A stretch of DNA of 32,500 bases from Prorocentrum cordatum (lineage: Eukaryota > Sar > Dinophyceae > Prorocentrales > Prorocentraceae). The notes beneath the pieces are model-generated. The model was not told where the DNA came from. It saw only the letters and a program-made list of their open reading frames with translations, and ran no database searches. The stretch is taken from positions 70,001 to 102,500 of the forward strand of contig CAUYUJ010002703.1 of assembly GCA_963575745.1 (NCBI GenBank). Reading direction: 5' to 3'. The position numbers were made by a program, and so were the translations under genes. Shown here piece after piece: positions 9,701 through 16,260 of this stretch; positions within the stretch are counted from its first letter, which is position 1; each line of letters begins with the position of its first letter.

Positions 9701-10304
9701 GGCGTGGCGGCCCTATGCCGCGGCTTCCGCGGGCCGCCAGCGTGGCACGCCGCGTGGAAAAGAGAGCGATTGCGCGCGGCAGTACGCAGGAAACTTGCAC
9801 GCGAATGTCCGCACAGTCGACCCCGTTTTCTTCCATCCTTCGTTTGGCGGAAGAGGATCGGGGTTCGCGAATCGACGGTCGATGATCGAGAATCGGGGTG
9901 GAAGGAAAGCACTCAGGCGAAGAAGGCGCCAAAAGGCGGTCTGGCATCGGCCACTCGCCTGCTCCAGGCTGCTCAGGCGAAGCTTTTCGCAACGGAAAGC
10001 CTTCGCCCCGAAATCTGCCAGCGCGATGCCAAACGCGACATCTGGAGGGCCGCAATGTCAGCCGGCCGACGTCGGACCGAGCCGTGGCGGCGTGCCGACG
10101 TGGCGGAATACCCCAAGGTCGAGACCTCCTCTCCTCGCCGTGTAGAATACCCCCCGCCGAGCCGACGATGACGGGAGCCCTTCCTTGCGGCAAACCGACC
10201 GGCGCCTCCGCGCCACGAAGGAGGCCGAGCACGCTGGCCGCCGCCCACGCGCAGGCCCCACGGGCGGCTGCGCCGTCGCCCCCACGCCTCCCGTGCAGCA
10301 GGAG
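3615..10304 (-). CDS. WD40 beta-propeller protein, HPS5/TECPR2-like N-terminal region (seven exons, partial)
   Basis: Seven minus-strand pieces with high GC at third codon positions, acceptor AGs and compatible phases join into one reading frame of about 375 codons: 10151-10304, 9316-9441, 7615-7821, 6407-6557, 4622-4884, 4044-4189 and 3615-3752. The product shows repeated blade-like strands such as PVIVGSAGGHDIVRLL, GALLVARSDGGVLH, SCVLLSADCGGRVM and RLLVSTAERIGVV. The segment ALVAARPGGRLWVAD...GTVSTTLKF followed by LVSLGRSMLLSWT resembles the end of the HPS5/TECPR2 WD40 domain, where I recall an ARPGSR-W...GEV-STHQF block followed by a leucine-rich stretch ending in TWT. HPS5 is a BLOC-2 subunit for lysosome-related organelle traffic and TECPR2 acts in autophagy and ER export; either role here is inference. 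The start codon and the C-terminal part were not found. Introns are 0.3-1.8 kb and loaded with short repeats. A different WD40 family remains possible. Confidence 0.55.
3753..4043 (-). mobile_element. Introner-like intron with terminal inverted repeats
   Basis: This 291-nt intron starts GTTCGAG followed by GGGGGATCGACTGCAG and ends with CTGCAGTCGATCCCC followed by TATTCAAAAG. The two ends are inverted repeats of about 65 nt (3761-3825 and 3966-4036), identical over GGGGATCGACTGCAG. AAGGT occurs at both exon-intron boundaries (AAG/GT at the donor, AAAG/GT at the acceptor), consistent with a duplicated target that gave both splice sites. An inner copy of the right arm (3845-3915) means that 3761-3915 is itself a 155-bp inverted-repeat unit and the intron is a composite. 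Reading through the intron meets a stop at 3813. Confidence 0.65.
4044..4189 (-). CDS. WD40 gene, exon f
   Basis: The acceptor TCTCTTCCTTCAG with a pyrimidine tract precedes GC at 4189, and the donor is GACGACAAG/GTTCGAG at 4044/4043. The length of 146 nt equals 2 + 48 codons, ending in phase 0. It encodes PLTATFSQTFGPEALVAARP, GGRLWVADSSSGTVSTTLKF and QGAGGDDK. This is the exon most like the HPS5/TECPR2 WD40 terminus. The next intron is the introner-like element. Confidence 0.65.
4385..4620 (-). repeat. Interspersed family E, copy 1
   Basis: On the minus strand this matches 27600-27830. Shared blocks are ATCGAGG, CTTTCGGAG / CTCTCGGAG, GGGCCCCCCT, and the long block GGGTCCAGCGCCGATCCAAG followed by AAATCC. 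It begins at the 3' boundary of exon e and fills most of the next intron. The rest of that intron (4204-4380) has AACACGCAACA / TGTTGCGTGTT palindromic repeats and no coding signal. Confidence 0.7.
4622..4884 (-). CDS. WD40 gene, exon e
   Basis: The acceptor CTTTCGCCACGCAG precedes GTGG at 4884. It encodes WLTAGCAGGPGSDAGPPG, GPELCAELRCAVHALELCER, TGRLLVSTAERIGVVEGVLG and PEPLGVIDAAAVQAVGVAA. HALELCERTGRLLVST is a clear propeller strand pair. The 3' end is uncertain. A GC donor at 4622/4621 (GTCG/GCTCGA) keeps the phase needed by exon f and coincides with the start of repeat family E; a GT donor at 4593 is in the wrong phase. Confidence 0.55.
5137..5425 (+). repeat. Interspersed family C, copy 1, interrupted
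   Basis: Positions 5137-5234 match 28580-28677 (blocks ATCCAGAGTCTGGAAGCC, GGCCATGGGTATCACCG, GCCCTCATCAG). The match resumes at 5403 with CTGGGCACATTCCGTAA against CTGGGCACGTTCCTTAA at 28679. The intervening 168 bp are absent from the 28.6-kb copy. Confidence 0.75.
5235..5392. mobile_element. 158-bp insertion with CTGAAAGCTT target duplication
   Basis: CTGAAAGCTT is present on both sides (5225-5234 and 5393-5402), and the paralogue at 28.6 kb has a single CCGAAGCTT at the same place. The insert has AT-rich CCCATATTTTC repeats, an ACACATATAAATACATAC stretch and no open frame. Its ends (GAAGGGGCCC and CTTTCTTCCCTC) are only weakly inverted. It lies in the intron between exons d and e. Confidence 0.65.
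5436..6030 (+). repeat. Interspersed family B, copy 1, split by about 450 bp
   Basis: The first half (5436-5510, with GCCGCCAGCGCGGCACGCC) and the second half (about 5960-6030, with GCGCGGATGTCC and TCGACCCCGTGTTTTC) together match 9680-9850. The stretch between them (5511-5959) has no match elsewhere in the window and no gene. Confidence 0.5.
6079..6100. repeat. Homopolymer of 22 G
   Basis: This is an unbroken run of G inside the intron between exons d and e. Its exact length is likely to be uncertain in any assembly. Confidence 0.95.
6190..6400 (-). repeat. Interspersed family A, copy 2
   Basis: On the minus strand it reads CTTCGGCCTCCGGGGGCCCT, then GCCGGGCCCC, an AACGCTTCAGCACGAAAAGC block, CAGGGAAGTGGTCCAGACC, and ends near CGGATGTCTGGGTA. 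It begins within a few bases of the donor of exon d. Confidence 0.75.
6407..6557 (-). CDS. WD40 gene, exon d
   Basis: The acceptor GGGCTCCGCAG precedes GA at 6557 and the donor is CGCAG/GCGGGC at 6407 (GC type). The length of 151 nt equals 2 + 49 codons + 2 and fits both neighbours. It encodes AEHAPFAVSALLLGRAAPPG, a low-complexity Gly/Ala loop, and GSCVLLSADCGGRVMR. Joined to exon e it reads RVMRRWLTAGC. Family A copies flank it on both sides (6190-6400 and 6596-6790), so this exon is an island between two inserted repeats. Confidence 0.5.
6596..6790 (-). repeat. Interspersed family A, copy 3
   Basis: It has the same block order as copy 2: TTTCGGCCTCTCGGGGCCCT, a CGACTCGGGACGAAAAACCG block, GGGGAAGTGGTCAGGAGGCC and CGAAACGTCGGATGTCTGGG. 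It also carries the upstream GACGGAGGTTTTCGTCG box. It lies about 40 bp upstream (minus strand) of the acceptor of exon d. Confidence 0.75.
7080..7262 (+). repeat. Interspersed family A, copy 4
   Basis: In the opposite orientation to copies 1-3 it reads AGACGGAGGCTGTTCGCCAT, TTCGGCCTCTGGAGG, AACGACTCGGGATAAAAGGG, and ends AAGACATCGGATCCCTGGG. It lies in the intron between exons c and d. Confidence 0.75.
7455..7560 (+). repeat. Interspersed family H, copy 1
   Basis: It matches 28058-28165 in direct orientation. Blocks are TGGGGTCCTAACGCACC, GAGCTGCGTCCAGCCGTGGC, GACGACGGGG and AACTCACCCTC. It abuts the minus-strand exon c on its 3' side. Confidence 0.7.
7615..7821 (-). CDS. WD40 gene, exon c
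   Basis: It encodes DCLARPLRHTATWPLPPG, then SALVGGAPALEATAIVGT, AAGWLVRIGPGAGDVASIG and ASEG. Acceptors are available at 7821 (GCGCACAG/CA, phase 1) and 7801 (GCCCGCAG/GAC, phase 0). The donor that fits the next exon's phase is GGAAG/GAACAA at 7615, a GA donor; a GT donor at 7600 (ACG/GTGGGG) would break the phase. Family A repeats lie just beyond both ends (7890-8060 and 7080-7262). Confidence 0.5.
7890..8060 (+). repeat. Interspersed family A, copy 5
   Basis: Blocks are CAAGGCGGAGGTTACTCGTC, GTTTTCGGCCTCCAGGGGCC, CTCGCCGGGCCCCAAGACC, AAGCGACTCAGGAAGAGC, and a more diverged end. It lies just upstream of the acceptor of exon c on the minus strand. Confidence 0.7.
8405..8560 (-). repeat. Degenerate GGGGCCTC short-period tandem
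   Basis: GAGGCCCC recurs at 8441, 8474 and 8496 (spacing in multiples of 11) with AAACGTTCCCC spacers. On the minus strand the motif is GGGGCCTC, the same core as the decamer array at 31741-31945. No gene is seen between 7822 and 9315; the rest is unique sequence, with a CAAGTTACAAGT duplication near 8630. Confidence 0.55.
9316..9441 (-). CDS. WD40 gene, exon b
   Basis: The acceptor AATCGGCGCAG precedes GC at 9441. It encodes HDIVRLLATDGALLVARS, DGGVLHCAMEGGD and then DVPPDSR. Two donors are possible: GGG/GTGTTG inside the exon, or CCAGGG/GAGTG at 9316, a GA-type donor that keeps phase 1 with exon c. The downstream part of this segment loses protein character after about 9310. A DGxLLxAxxDGxxL strand pair is typical of WD40 or NHL blades. 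Confidence 0.55.
9680..9850 (+). repeat. Interspersed family B, copy 2
   Basis: It matches 27225-27400 in direct orientation: AACGGGTCGTACGCGAGA, TGGCGGCC, GCCGCCAGCGTGGCACGCC and GCACGCGAATGTCCGCA, then a T-rich end. It lies in the intron between exons a and b. Confidence 0.65.
10151..10304 (-). CDS. WD40 gene, exon a (most 5' seen)
   Basis: The acceptor is GGCGGGGCAG before CTC at 10304 and the donor is GGGG/GTATTC at 10151/10150. It encodes 51 codons plus one base, ending APVIVGSAGG when joined to the next exon. The junction to 9441 is phase 1 and restores a glycine codon (G/GC), giving SAGGHDIVRLL, a good propeller strand. The first half (LLLHGRRGGDGAAARG) is alanine- and glycine-rich and may be a surface loop. 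An exon further upstream must exist. Confidence 0.5.
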
Positions 10305-10701
10305 CTGCCCCGCCGTCGGGCGGCGCGGCGTCGGCCATCGTCCTTACATCGCTTCGCTGCAGAACAGGATGACCACATGGAACGGAACGGAACGGAATGA
10401 AATCGAGTGAGATCGACTGGAACCTGAGGCGGACGGGTGCCCGTTTTGCCACCGCGGCGGCAGCTGCGCGGCCACGGCCTCGCAGCTCAGAGGTCCCAGT
10501 GCTCGTGCTCCGTGCCGGTGCTCTCGAGCTCCGCGTGGCAAGCTTCCACGCGGGCGGGAAGGAGGGGGGGAGGGGAGGAGAGAAGGTTCACTGCCCACAG
10601 AAGGAACAGGTAGGGGGAGAGAAAAAAAAGATTAGCCTGACGAAGGACCCAACCAGATGCGGTTGTGAATACCGCAATTGAGGAATCCCATCTTCGCCCG
10701 C

Positions 10702-10742
10702 GCTCCCTATGGGGCCACGAACCGTGTGAGGGGCGTGCCGAA
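10702..10742 (+). repeat. Isolated partial unit of the 88-bp satellite
   Basis: GCTCCCTATGGGGCCACGAA followed by CGTGTGAGGGGCGTGCCGAA is almost identical to the core of the array at 11650-12790, about 950 bp away and in the same orientation. The GGACCTT and GCCGCCATGCGAGC parts of the unit are missing. Confidence 0.8.
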
Positions 10743-10993
10743 ATTCGTGGCGGGGTACGCAATACGAACAAAGACGGCCGGTCTGAGTGCGAGAGGCTGA
10801 GAACGGGTGAGCCTGAGCGCGAGTGAGCGTGATTGTGAATGAGTCTGCGTGCGAATTACTACGTACACAAGTCTCGACGCCCATGTCGGCACGCTCCTCA
10901 CGAGGATCGCGCCCGCTTCCTTCCCTTTCTTTTTTCTGCCACTTTGCCCGTGCGCGCCGATGTCCATGGCTGCGGGCGCGGCGCCGCGCGGAG

Positions 10994-11222
10994 TCCCCGC
11001 GACGCGCGCTGGTCGCCCCGAAGGGGTCCCGGCGACGCGCGCGGGTCGTCCGCTGCGCGCAGCAGGGAGAGCGAGCAGGCTGGCTGATAGCGGGCAAGGC
11101 TGTGGCCGCTGGGCAGAGTGACGACGAGGGCGAGCGAGGCTCTGGGCAGAGCGCAGCGCGAAATCCCCGGGACGCGCGCTGGTCGCCCGGAGAGGGTCCC
11201 AGCGACAATCGCGGGCTGCCCG
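10994..11222 (+). repeat. Two-copy direct repeat of about 60 bp
   Basis: The segment around 10994-11052 (GACGCGCGCTGGTCGCCCC, GGGTCCCGGCGACGCGCG) recurs at 11160-11222 (GACGCGCGCTGGTCGCCC, GAGGGTCCCAGCGACAATCG) with about 80 percent identity by eye. Confidence 0.6.
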
Positions 11223-11286
11223 CGGCGCGAAGCCAAACAGTCAGACCGTCGAGAAACGGCGAGGCTCGGACGTGTCGCTGTTCAAG

Positions 11287-11561
11287 TCAAGCCTCGCGGA
11301 TAAACTCGGTGAAACCCAGCTCCCTGGCGAGGGCCGTCGCCTCCCTCCTGCACCGCTTCGTGCGCGTAGCAAACTGCTCCAGCTGCTTCCGCAATCCCTC
11401 CGGCGGCCCTGCCAGGAAGAACTCGATGCGCGGCGCCCGCATGAGCAGGAGGTCCTCGTGGCGCGTGGCGCGCGATAACAGCACGTAGAGCTCCAGCCAC
11501 CAGTCGTCGCCCTCCTTCTGTCCGTTCCCAACCGCATGGCGGCCGCAGTCCAGGATCACGC
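11287..11561 (-). CDS. PIF1-like SF1 helicase, last exon
   Basis: The acceptor GACGTCGCCCAG precedes GC at 11561 and the stop is TGA at 11287-11289. The length of 275 nt equals 2 + 91 codons including the stop. It encodes GVILDCGRHAVGNGQKEG, then DDWWLELYVLLSRATRHEDL, LLMRAPRIEFFLAGPPEG and a basic helical end up to ELGFTEFIREA. YVLLSRATRHEDL matches helicase motif VI of the PIF1/RecD-like group (YVALSR-T--E-L), which binds the nucleotide phosphate through its arginine. Dinoflagellate PIF1-like proteins, as I recall them, carry the DWW insertion. Motifs I-V must be in upstream exons beyond the 88-bp array. The role would be unwinding of DNA during replication or repair; the exon could also be a paralogue fragment. 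Confidence 0.55.
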
Positions 11562-11649
11562 CTGGGCGACGTCGGCCGAGGGGGCAGCGCGCCGGACAGC
11601 CGACGGCCCAGGGCGAGAGTCCACGAGACCGAGAGAAGGTCTGGCTGCG

Positions 11650-12790
11650 AGCTGCCATGCGAGCTGCGCCGCTGGGACCTTCGGTGGAGCTCCCTATGGG
11701 GCCAAGACATGTGTGAGGTGTGCCAAAATGGGGCGAGGCCGCCATGCGAGCTGCGCCGCTGGGACCTTACGTGGAGCTCCCTATGGGGCCACGAAGCGTG
11801 TGAGGGGCGTGCCGAAATGACCCGAGGCCGCCATGCGAGCTGCGCCGCTGGGAGTTTAGGTGGAGCTCCCTATGGGGCCACGAAGCGTGTGAGGGGTGTG
11901 CAGAAATGACCCGAGGCCGCCATGCGAGCGGCGCCACTGGGACCTAAGGTGGAGCTCCCTATGGGGCCACGAAACGTGTGAGGGGTGTGCCGAAATGACC
12001 CGAGGCCGCCATGCGAGCGGCGCCACTGGGACCTTAGGTGGAGCTCCCTATGGGGCCACGAAGCGTGTGAGGGGTGTGCCGAAATGACCCGAGGCCACCA
12101 TGCCAGCGGCGCCACTGGGAGTTTAGGTGGAGCTCCCTATGGGGCCACGAAACGTGTGAGGTTGTGCCGAAATGACCCGAGGCCGCCATGCGAGCGGCGC
12201 CACTGGGACCTTAGGTGGAGCTCCCTATGGGGCCACGAAGCGTGTGAGGTTGTGCCGAAATGACCCGAGGCCGCCATGCGAGCGGCGCCACTGGGACCTT
12301 CGGTGGAGCTCCCTATGGGGCCACGAAGCGTGTGAGGGTGTGCCGAAATTACCCGAGGCCGCCATGCGAGCGGCGCCATTGGGAGTTTAGGTGGAGCTCC
12401 CCATGGGGCCACGAAGCGTCTGAGGGTGTGCCGAAATGACCCGCGGCCGCCATGCGAGCGGCGCCACTGGGACCTTCGGTGGAGCTCCCTATGGGGCCAC
12501 GAAACGTGTGAGGGGTGTGCCGAAATGGCCCGAGGCCGCCATCCGAGTGGCGCCACTGGGACCTTCGGTGGAGCTCCCTATGGGGCCACGAAACGTGTGA
12601 GGGGTGTGCAGAAATGACCCGAGGCCGCCATGCGAGCGGCGCCATTGGGACTTTAGGTGGAACCCCCTTATGGGGCCACGAAACGTGTGAGAGGTGTGCC
12701 GAAATGTCCCGAGGCCGCCATGCGAGCGGCGCCACTGGGACCCTAGATGGAGCTCCTTATGGGGCCACGAAACGTGTGAGGGGTGTGTCA
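11650..12790 (+). repeat. Tandem satellite, 13 units of 87-90 bp
   Basis: GAGCTCCCTATGGGG or a close variant starts at 11687, 11774, 11863, 11952, 12041, 12130, 12218, 12306, 12394, 12482, 12571, 12660 and 12750, a mean period of 88.6 bp. Each unit has GAGGCCGCCATGCGAGC, a variable GGGACCTTAGG box, GGAGCTCCCTATGGGGCCAC and GTGTGAGGGGTGTGCCGAAA. The box reads GGGAGTTT in units 3, 6 and 9, and GGGACTTT in unit 12. The array lies just upstream (minus strand) of the helicase exon, probably within its intron. The cysteine- and tryptophan-rich frames across it are artefacts. Confidence 0.95.
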
Positions 12791-13300
12791 TGATGCAGAA
12801 GCAAGGAGGGGGAGGAGGGAGGAGGCAGCGGGAGGAGGAAGGAAGGAATGAAGGAAGGAACGCGGGGCGCTATCTCTTCAAAACGAGGACCCAACACCAC
12901 AGGATGGTTGGGAACTAGAGGGGGGACCCATCGAAGGAGAATACATTGTTCCCTGGCAAGGGGGGCTCCGTCCCTCCCAGGACCCATCGACAGGCCCCCC
13001 CCCACATCACCGTTCCCCCGAAACGGCGGCTCTCGCCGTTCGCTCGGCGTGGGCCGTCGCAAGGTCCGCCAAGGCCTAGCGGCCGAGCGCCTCCGCCTCC
13101 TCACGGGAACGGAGGCCAAACGCGAGCAGCACAGACGCCAGAGTCAGCTGAGGAGCGTCAGCCTGCTTCGAGAAAGGGGCAACCCTCGGGGCAGCGGGCC
13201 ACCCTGCGGGCCCTGCAGGGTCCACCCGAAATGCCGAGGTAACCGATCCCTGGCCGCCTCCGACGGGGCCCCCGAGGGCCCGAGCGAGACAAGGAGTAGA
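12791..13300. other. No recognised gene
   Basis: This stretch begins with a GGAGGA/GGAAGGAAT purine run (12800-12865). Plus-strand 13050-13200 has weak coding character (KVRQGLAAERLRLLTGTE then AKREQHRRQ, possibly helical) but no confirmed splice sites or family, so it is not called. Confidence 0.4.
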
Positions 13301-13400
13301 AAAGCAGGAGGAGGAGGAGGAGGAGGAACACGAGGAGGACTAGGAGCAAAGCGTGGGAGGAGGAGGAGGAGGAGGAGGAAGAGGAGAAGGAGGAGGACGA
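13300..13400. repeat. GGA-rich microsatellite
   Basis: Interrupted GGA/AGG repeats at 13305-13400 border element K copy 2 on its left side, the counterpart of the TCC tract at 774-863. Confidence 0.9.
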
Positions 13401-13404
13401 CCAG

Positions 13405-14152
13405 TGTAAACCCAAGAGTCATCAACGATGTTGGAATTAACCCTCCCTCGAGGGGACTGCCTCGTTGGAAGACAACCATTTGAAGATCCTGAAGCATGCC
13501 AAAACATCGTTCGCGGGATCTCGACCCCACGTATCAACCTGACTGCTGCGTCTTGACGATAATCCAGAATCTTGCTGGAGCGCCACTTGTGGGAATTCAA
13601 CACGGCGAACCAACATAACGATTGCACCCGCAAAGTCCTTAATCCGTCCAAAACACCATTTCGGGTACTTTGATCATGGGAACCCGTGGAACGCTTGGAT
13701 GTTTTAAACGAATGTGCGCGGCGCTAAAGCGAGAGCCACAATGTGAAAAAGAACCGCCCTCAATCGGTGAAGGTCTTGCACCTGTTTAAAACGAATGCGC
13801 GCGGCACTAAGGCGAAAACCACACTTTGAAAACGACCCGCCCTCAATCCGTGAAGATCTTGCAACTTTCTGGAGCGAGTGTGCGCGGCGCAAAGGCGAGA
13901 GCCACATTTTTAAAAGGAGCCGCCCTCGATCCGTGAAGCTCTTGCACATGTTGGAAACACATGTGCGCGGCGCTAAGGTGCGAACCACATGTTGAAAACG
14001 ACCCGCCCTCAATCTGTGAAGCTGCTGTCACTCTATTCACGCTTCAGAATCATACATGGTGAGACAATATCAGGCGAAACGCCCGGCCCGCCCTAAAAAC
14101 AGGCCTCCGCGGGTGCGACAGGGATTAGTTATCCATAAGGAGACGGAATGAA
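13405..14152 (-). repeat. Interspersed element K, copy 2 (four 83-bp units)
   Basis: The reverse complement matches 246-773. CCGCCCTC starts at 13754, 13837, 13920 and 14003, so there are four internal units with a period of exactly 83 bp. The flanks carry GACCAGTGTAAACCCAAGAG and TTGGAATTAACCCTCCCTCG (left) and the CAGGCGAAACGCCC block (right). GGA microsatellites border it on both sides. It has no coding frame. Confidence 0.8.
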
Positions 14153-14420
14153 GGAGGAGGAGGAGGAGGAGGAGGAGGAGGAGGAGGAGGAGGAGAAGGA
14201 GGAGGAGGAGGAGGAGGAGGAGGAGGAGGAGGAGGAGAGGAGGGGGAAGAGGAGGAGGAGGAGGAGGGAGGAGGAGGAGTTTTTTGAGCTCGACGCTCGC
14301 ACCGCTGATGACCTCCTGCAGTGCAGGACCTGCAGGAGCGAGGGCAGGATGAGGAGGAGGGAGGAGGAGGAGGAGGAGGCGGGAGGGAAAAAGGCAAGGA
14401 GGCACGGAAGTCGAGGAGGA
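14150..14420. repeat. GGA microsatellite cluster
   Basis: An almost uninterrupted GGA/GAG run covers 14150-14280, followed by a second run at 14345-14385. The plus strand is nearly all purine. The glutamate-rich frame through it is a repeat product. Confidence 0.95.
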
Positions 14421-14596
14421 TGGAGGAGCAGCAGCGGCATGTGGAGGCCGTGGCCTCCAAGGTCGGCCCCGAGGTTGAGGGGCAGGTGGTGGCAGTAGCA
14501 GCGCGCGTCCCTCTCGGGCGCCATCGCAGCCGCTGTGGGGAGCTCCCCAGTCTCGGATGGCGCCCCAGGGCACGCCTGGGGTGGGCGCGGACTCCT

Positions 14597-14719
14597 GTTT
14601 CTCCTCCTCCTCCTTCCTCCTCCTCCTCCTCCTCCTCCTCCTCCTCCGCCTCCTACTCCTCCTCTCCTCCTCCTCCGCTCCTCCGCCTCCTCTTTCTCCT
14701 CTTGACCGAGTGACCCAGG

Positions 14720-14763
<44 letters not shown>

Positions 14764-14764
14764 C

Positions 14765-14800
<36 letters not shown>

Positions 14801-15106
14801 CCTCCTCCTCCTCCTCCTCCTCCCTCCTCCTCCTCCTCTAACTCCTCCTCTTCTTGTCCTCCTCCTCGTCATCGTCCTCGTCCTCCCCCTCTCTCCTCCT
14901 CTTCCTCTCCTCCCCTTCCTCCTCCTCCTCTCCTCCTCCACTCCTCTCCTCTCGTCCTCCTCGTCCTCCTCTCTTCCTCCTCTTCCTCCTCTTCCTCCTC
15001 CTCCTCGTCCTCTCCTCCTCCTCCTCGTCCTCCTCCTCCTCCTCCTCGTCCTCCTCCTCCTCCTCCTCCTCCTCCTCCTCCTCCTCCTCCTCTTCCTCCT
15101 CCCAGC
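14597..15106. repeat. TCC microsatellite cluster with CTCCTG hexamers
   Basis: About 500 bp of TCC/CTC repeats. A CTCCTG hexanucleotide block at 14721-14800 and TCG-interrupted TCC after 14865 are distinct sub-arrays. The polarity is opposite to the GGA cluster at 14150-14420. Confidence 0.95.
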
Positions 15107-15109
15107 GTC

Positions 15110-15838
15110 AGCTCGAGCGCGGGTGGCCTGCCTGCTGCTGGCCAACGCCACGGGCGCCCCTCGGGCGCAGTCCTCCTTTCCCCCGCCCTCCCCCCGGGCC
15201 CCAGTCGCCGTGCCGCCTGCTTCGTGGGGGGGGGGGGGGGAGCCGAGGGGTTCCGACGAGGGGCCTCGATGGGGGCCGCTCCAGGCCGCGAGAATGGAGG
15301 CCCGTGCTCAGGGTTGGCATGTTCATCAATGAGAATGTACTTCATTCGAGAAAAATCCCTGGACTTCCCGCTTGGACTACCCAGACAACCCATCTTATAC
15401 ATGTCGATACAACCGACCTACCCCGCGACGACGCACCGACGACTGACGGCGGCAACGGCGGCGACGGCCGCGACGAGCGACCGCGCCGCCGCCGCAGCTC
15501 GTCGCTCGTCGCCGCCGCCGCTCGTCGCCACCGCCGCCGTCGACGCCGCCAAACGACCGCCCACGCCGCCCTCCAACGACCGCCGACGCCGCCGTGACAG
15601 AAACGCCGCCGCCGCCGCCGTCGGCCGATCGGGTACGGCGCTCGCGGGAGGCCTCGCCGGCGGCGCGCCCTGGCGCCCGCCCGGTGCGCCATGCGGCGGG
15701 CGGCGCCGCCGGGGGACCCGAGGGGGTGGGGGGGGGGGGGCGGCCCCGTGGCGGCGCGGGGCCCCGCGCGCCGCGGCAGTGCGGCCGCGGGTGCCGCGGC
15801 GGCTGCAGCAGGGGGGCGGAGGGGGGTGGGAGGGACCC
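15110..15838. other. No recognised gene; CGC/GCC-rich block
   Basis: 15110-15300 is GC-rich with a run of 15 G near 15225. 15420-15640 is a degenerate CGACGC/GCCGCC triplet block that gives arginine- and alanine-rich frames on several frames. No splice-supported exon is seen. Confidence 0.5.
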
Positions 15839-15839
15839 A

Positions 15840-15985
15840 AAGATCCTACGCGGCAGAAAAAAGTTTGGAGCGGGCGGTTCTGGGCCGATTTCGGCCTCCG
15901 TGGGCCCACGCCAGGCCTCGGGGCCGTCCAATCTAGGCGCAGGACGCAAAACCGGCCCTGGAGAAGTGGTCCAGCCCAGCGTGGG
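15840..15985 (+). repeat. Interspersed family A, copy 6
   Basis: Blocks are GGAGCGGGCGGTTCTGGGCC, GATTTCGGCCTCCGTGGGCC, CCAGGCCTCGGGGCCGTCC, CGCAAAACCGGCCCTGGAGA and AGTGGTCCAG. It is followed directly by the TTACACCAT block. Confidence 0.75.
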
Positions 15986-15989
15986 GGCG

Positions 15990-16260
15990 CTCTGATATCT
16001 GAACCTTGCACCACTACCACGCCTTTTACACCATTTTGAGAAATCGTATGCGCGTGCACCTTTACATCATTACACCATTCCTGAAACGTATGATCACTAC
16101 ACCACTACACCATTTACACCGTTACACAGTTCTGAAAAACAGATGTACGCCTTACACCATGACACCCTTCATACCACTCCTGACACCGTCTGAGCATCAC
16201 ACCAGTACACCAAATACACCATCTACACCATGACACGATTTACATACGTTTCACCCGTTG
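15990..16260 (+). repeat. TTACACCAT repeat, inverted pair copy 1
   Basis: It starts ATCTGAACCTTGCACCA and continues with many TTACACCAT and CACTACACCA units, including TACACCATTTTGAGAAAT. The reverse complement is at 17990-18195, starting ATCTGAACCTTACAGC and containing the same TACACCATTTTGAGAAAT. Confidence 0.8.

Larger units (their letters stand above)
10305..11286. other. Spacer between the WD40 gene and the helicase exon
   Basis: The 5' exon(s) and promoter of the WD40 gene and the 3' UTR of the helicase gene should lie here but cannot be placed. Minus-strand 10430-10560 has weak coding character in two frames. There is a GGAACGGAACGGAATG microrepeat near 10381. A direct repeat (GACGCGCGCTGGTCGCCC) occurs at about 10997 and 11170. 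Confidence 0.4.

Noticed and set aside
11650-12790. CRISPR-like appearance of evenly spaced conserved blocks
   Set aside because: Whole 88-bp units are similar end to end with no unique spacers, and the context is eukaryotic. It is a satellite.
13050-13200. Possible helical exon on the plus strand (LAAERLRLLTGTEAKREQ)
   Set aside because: No family match and no convincing donor; a competing frame is equally open.
15420-15640. Arginine- and alanine-rich frames
   Set aside because: They derive from a degenerate CGC/GCC triplet repeat and are open in most frames.
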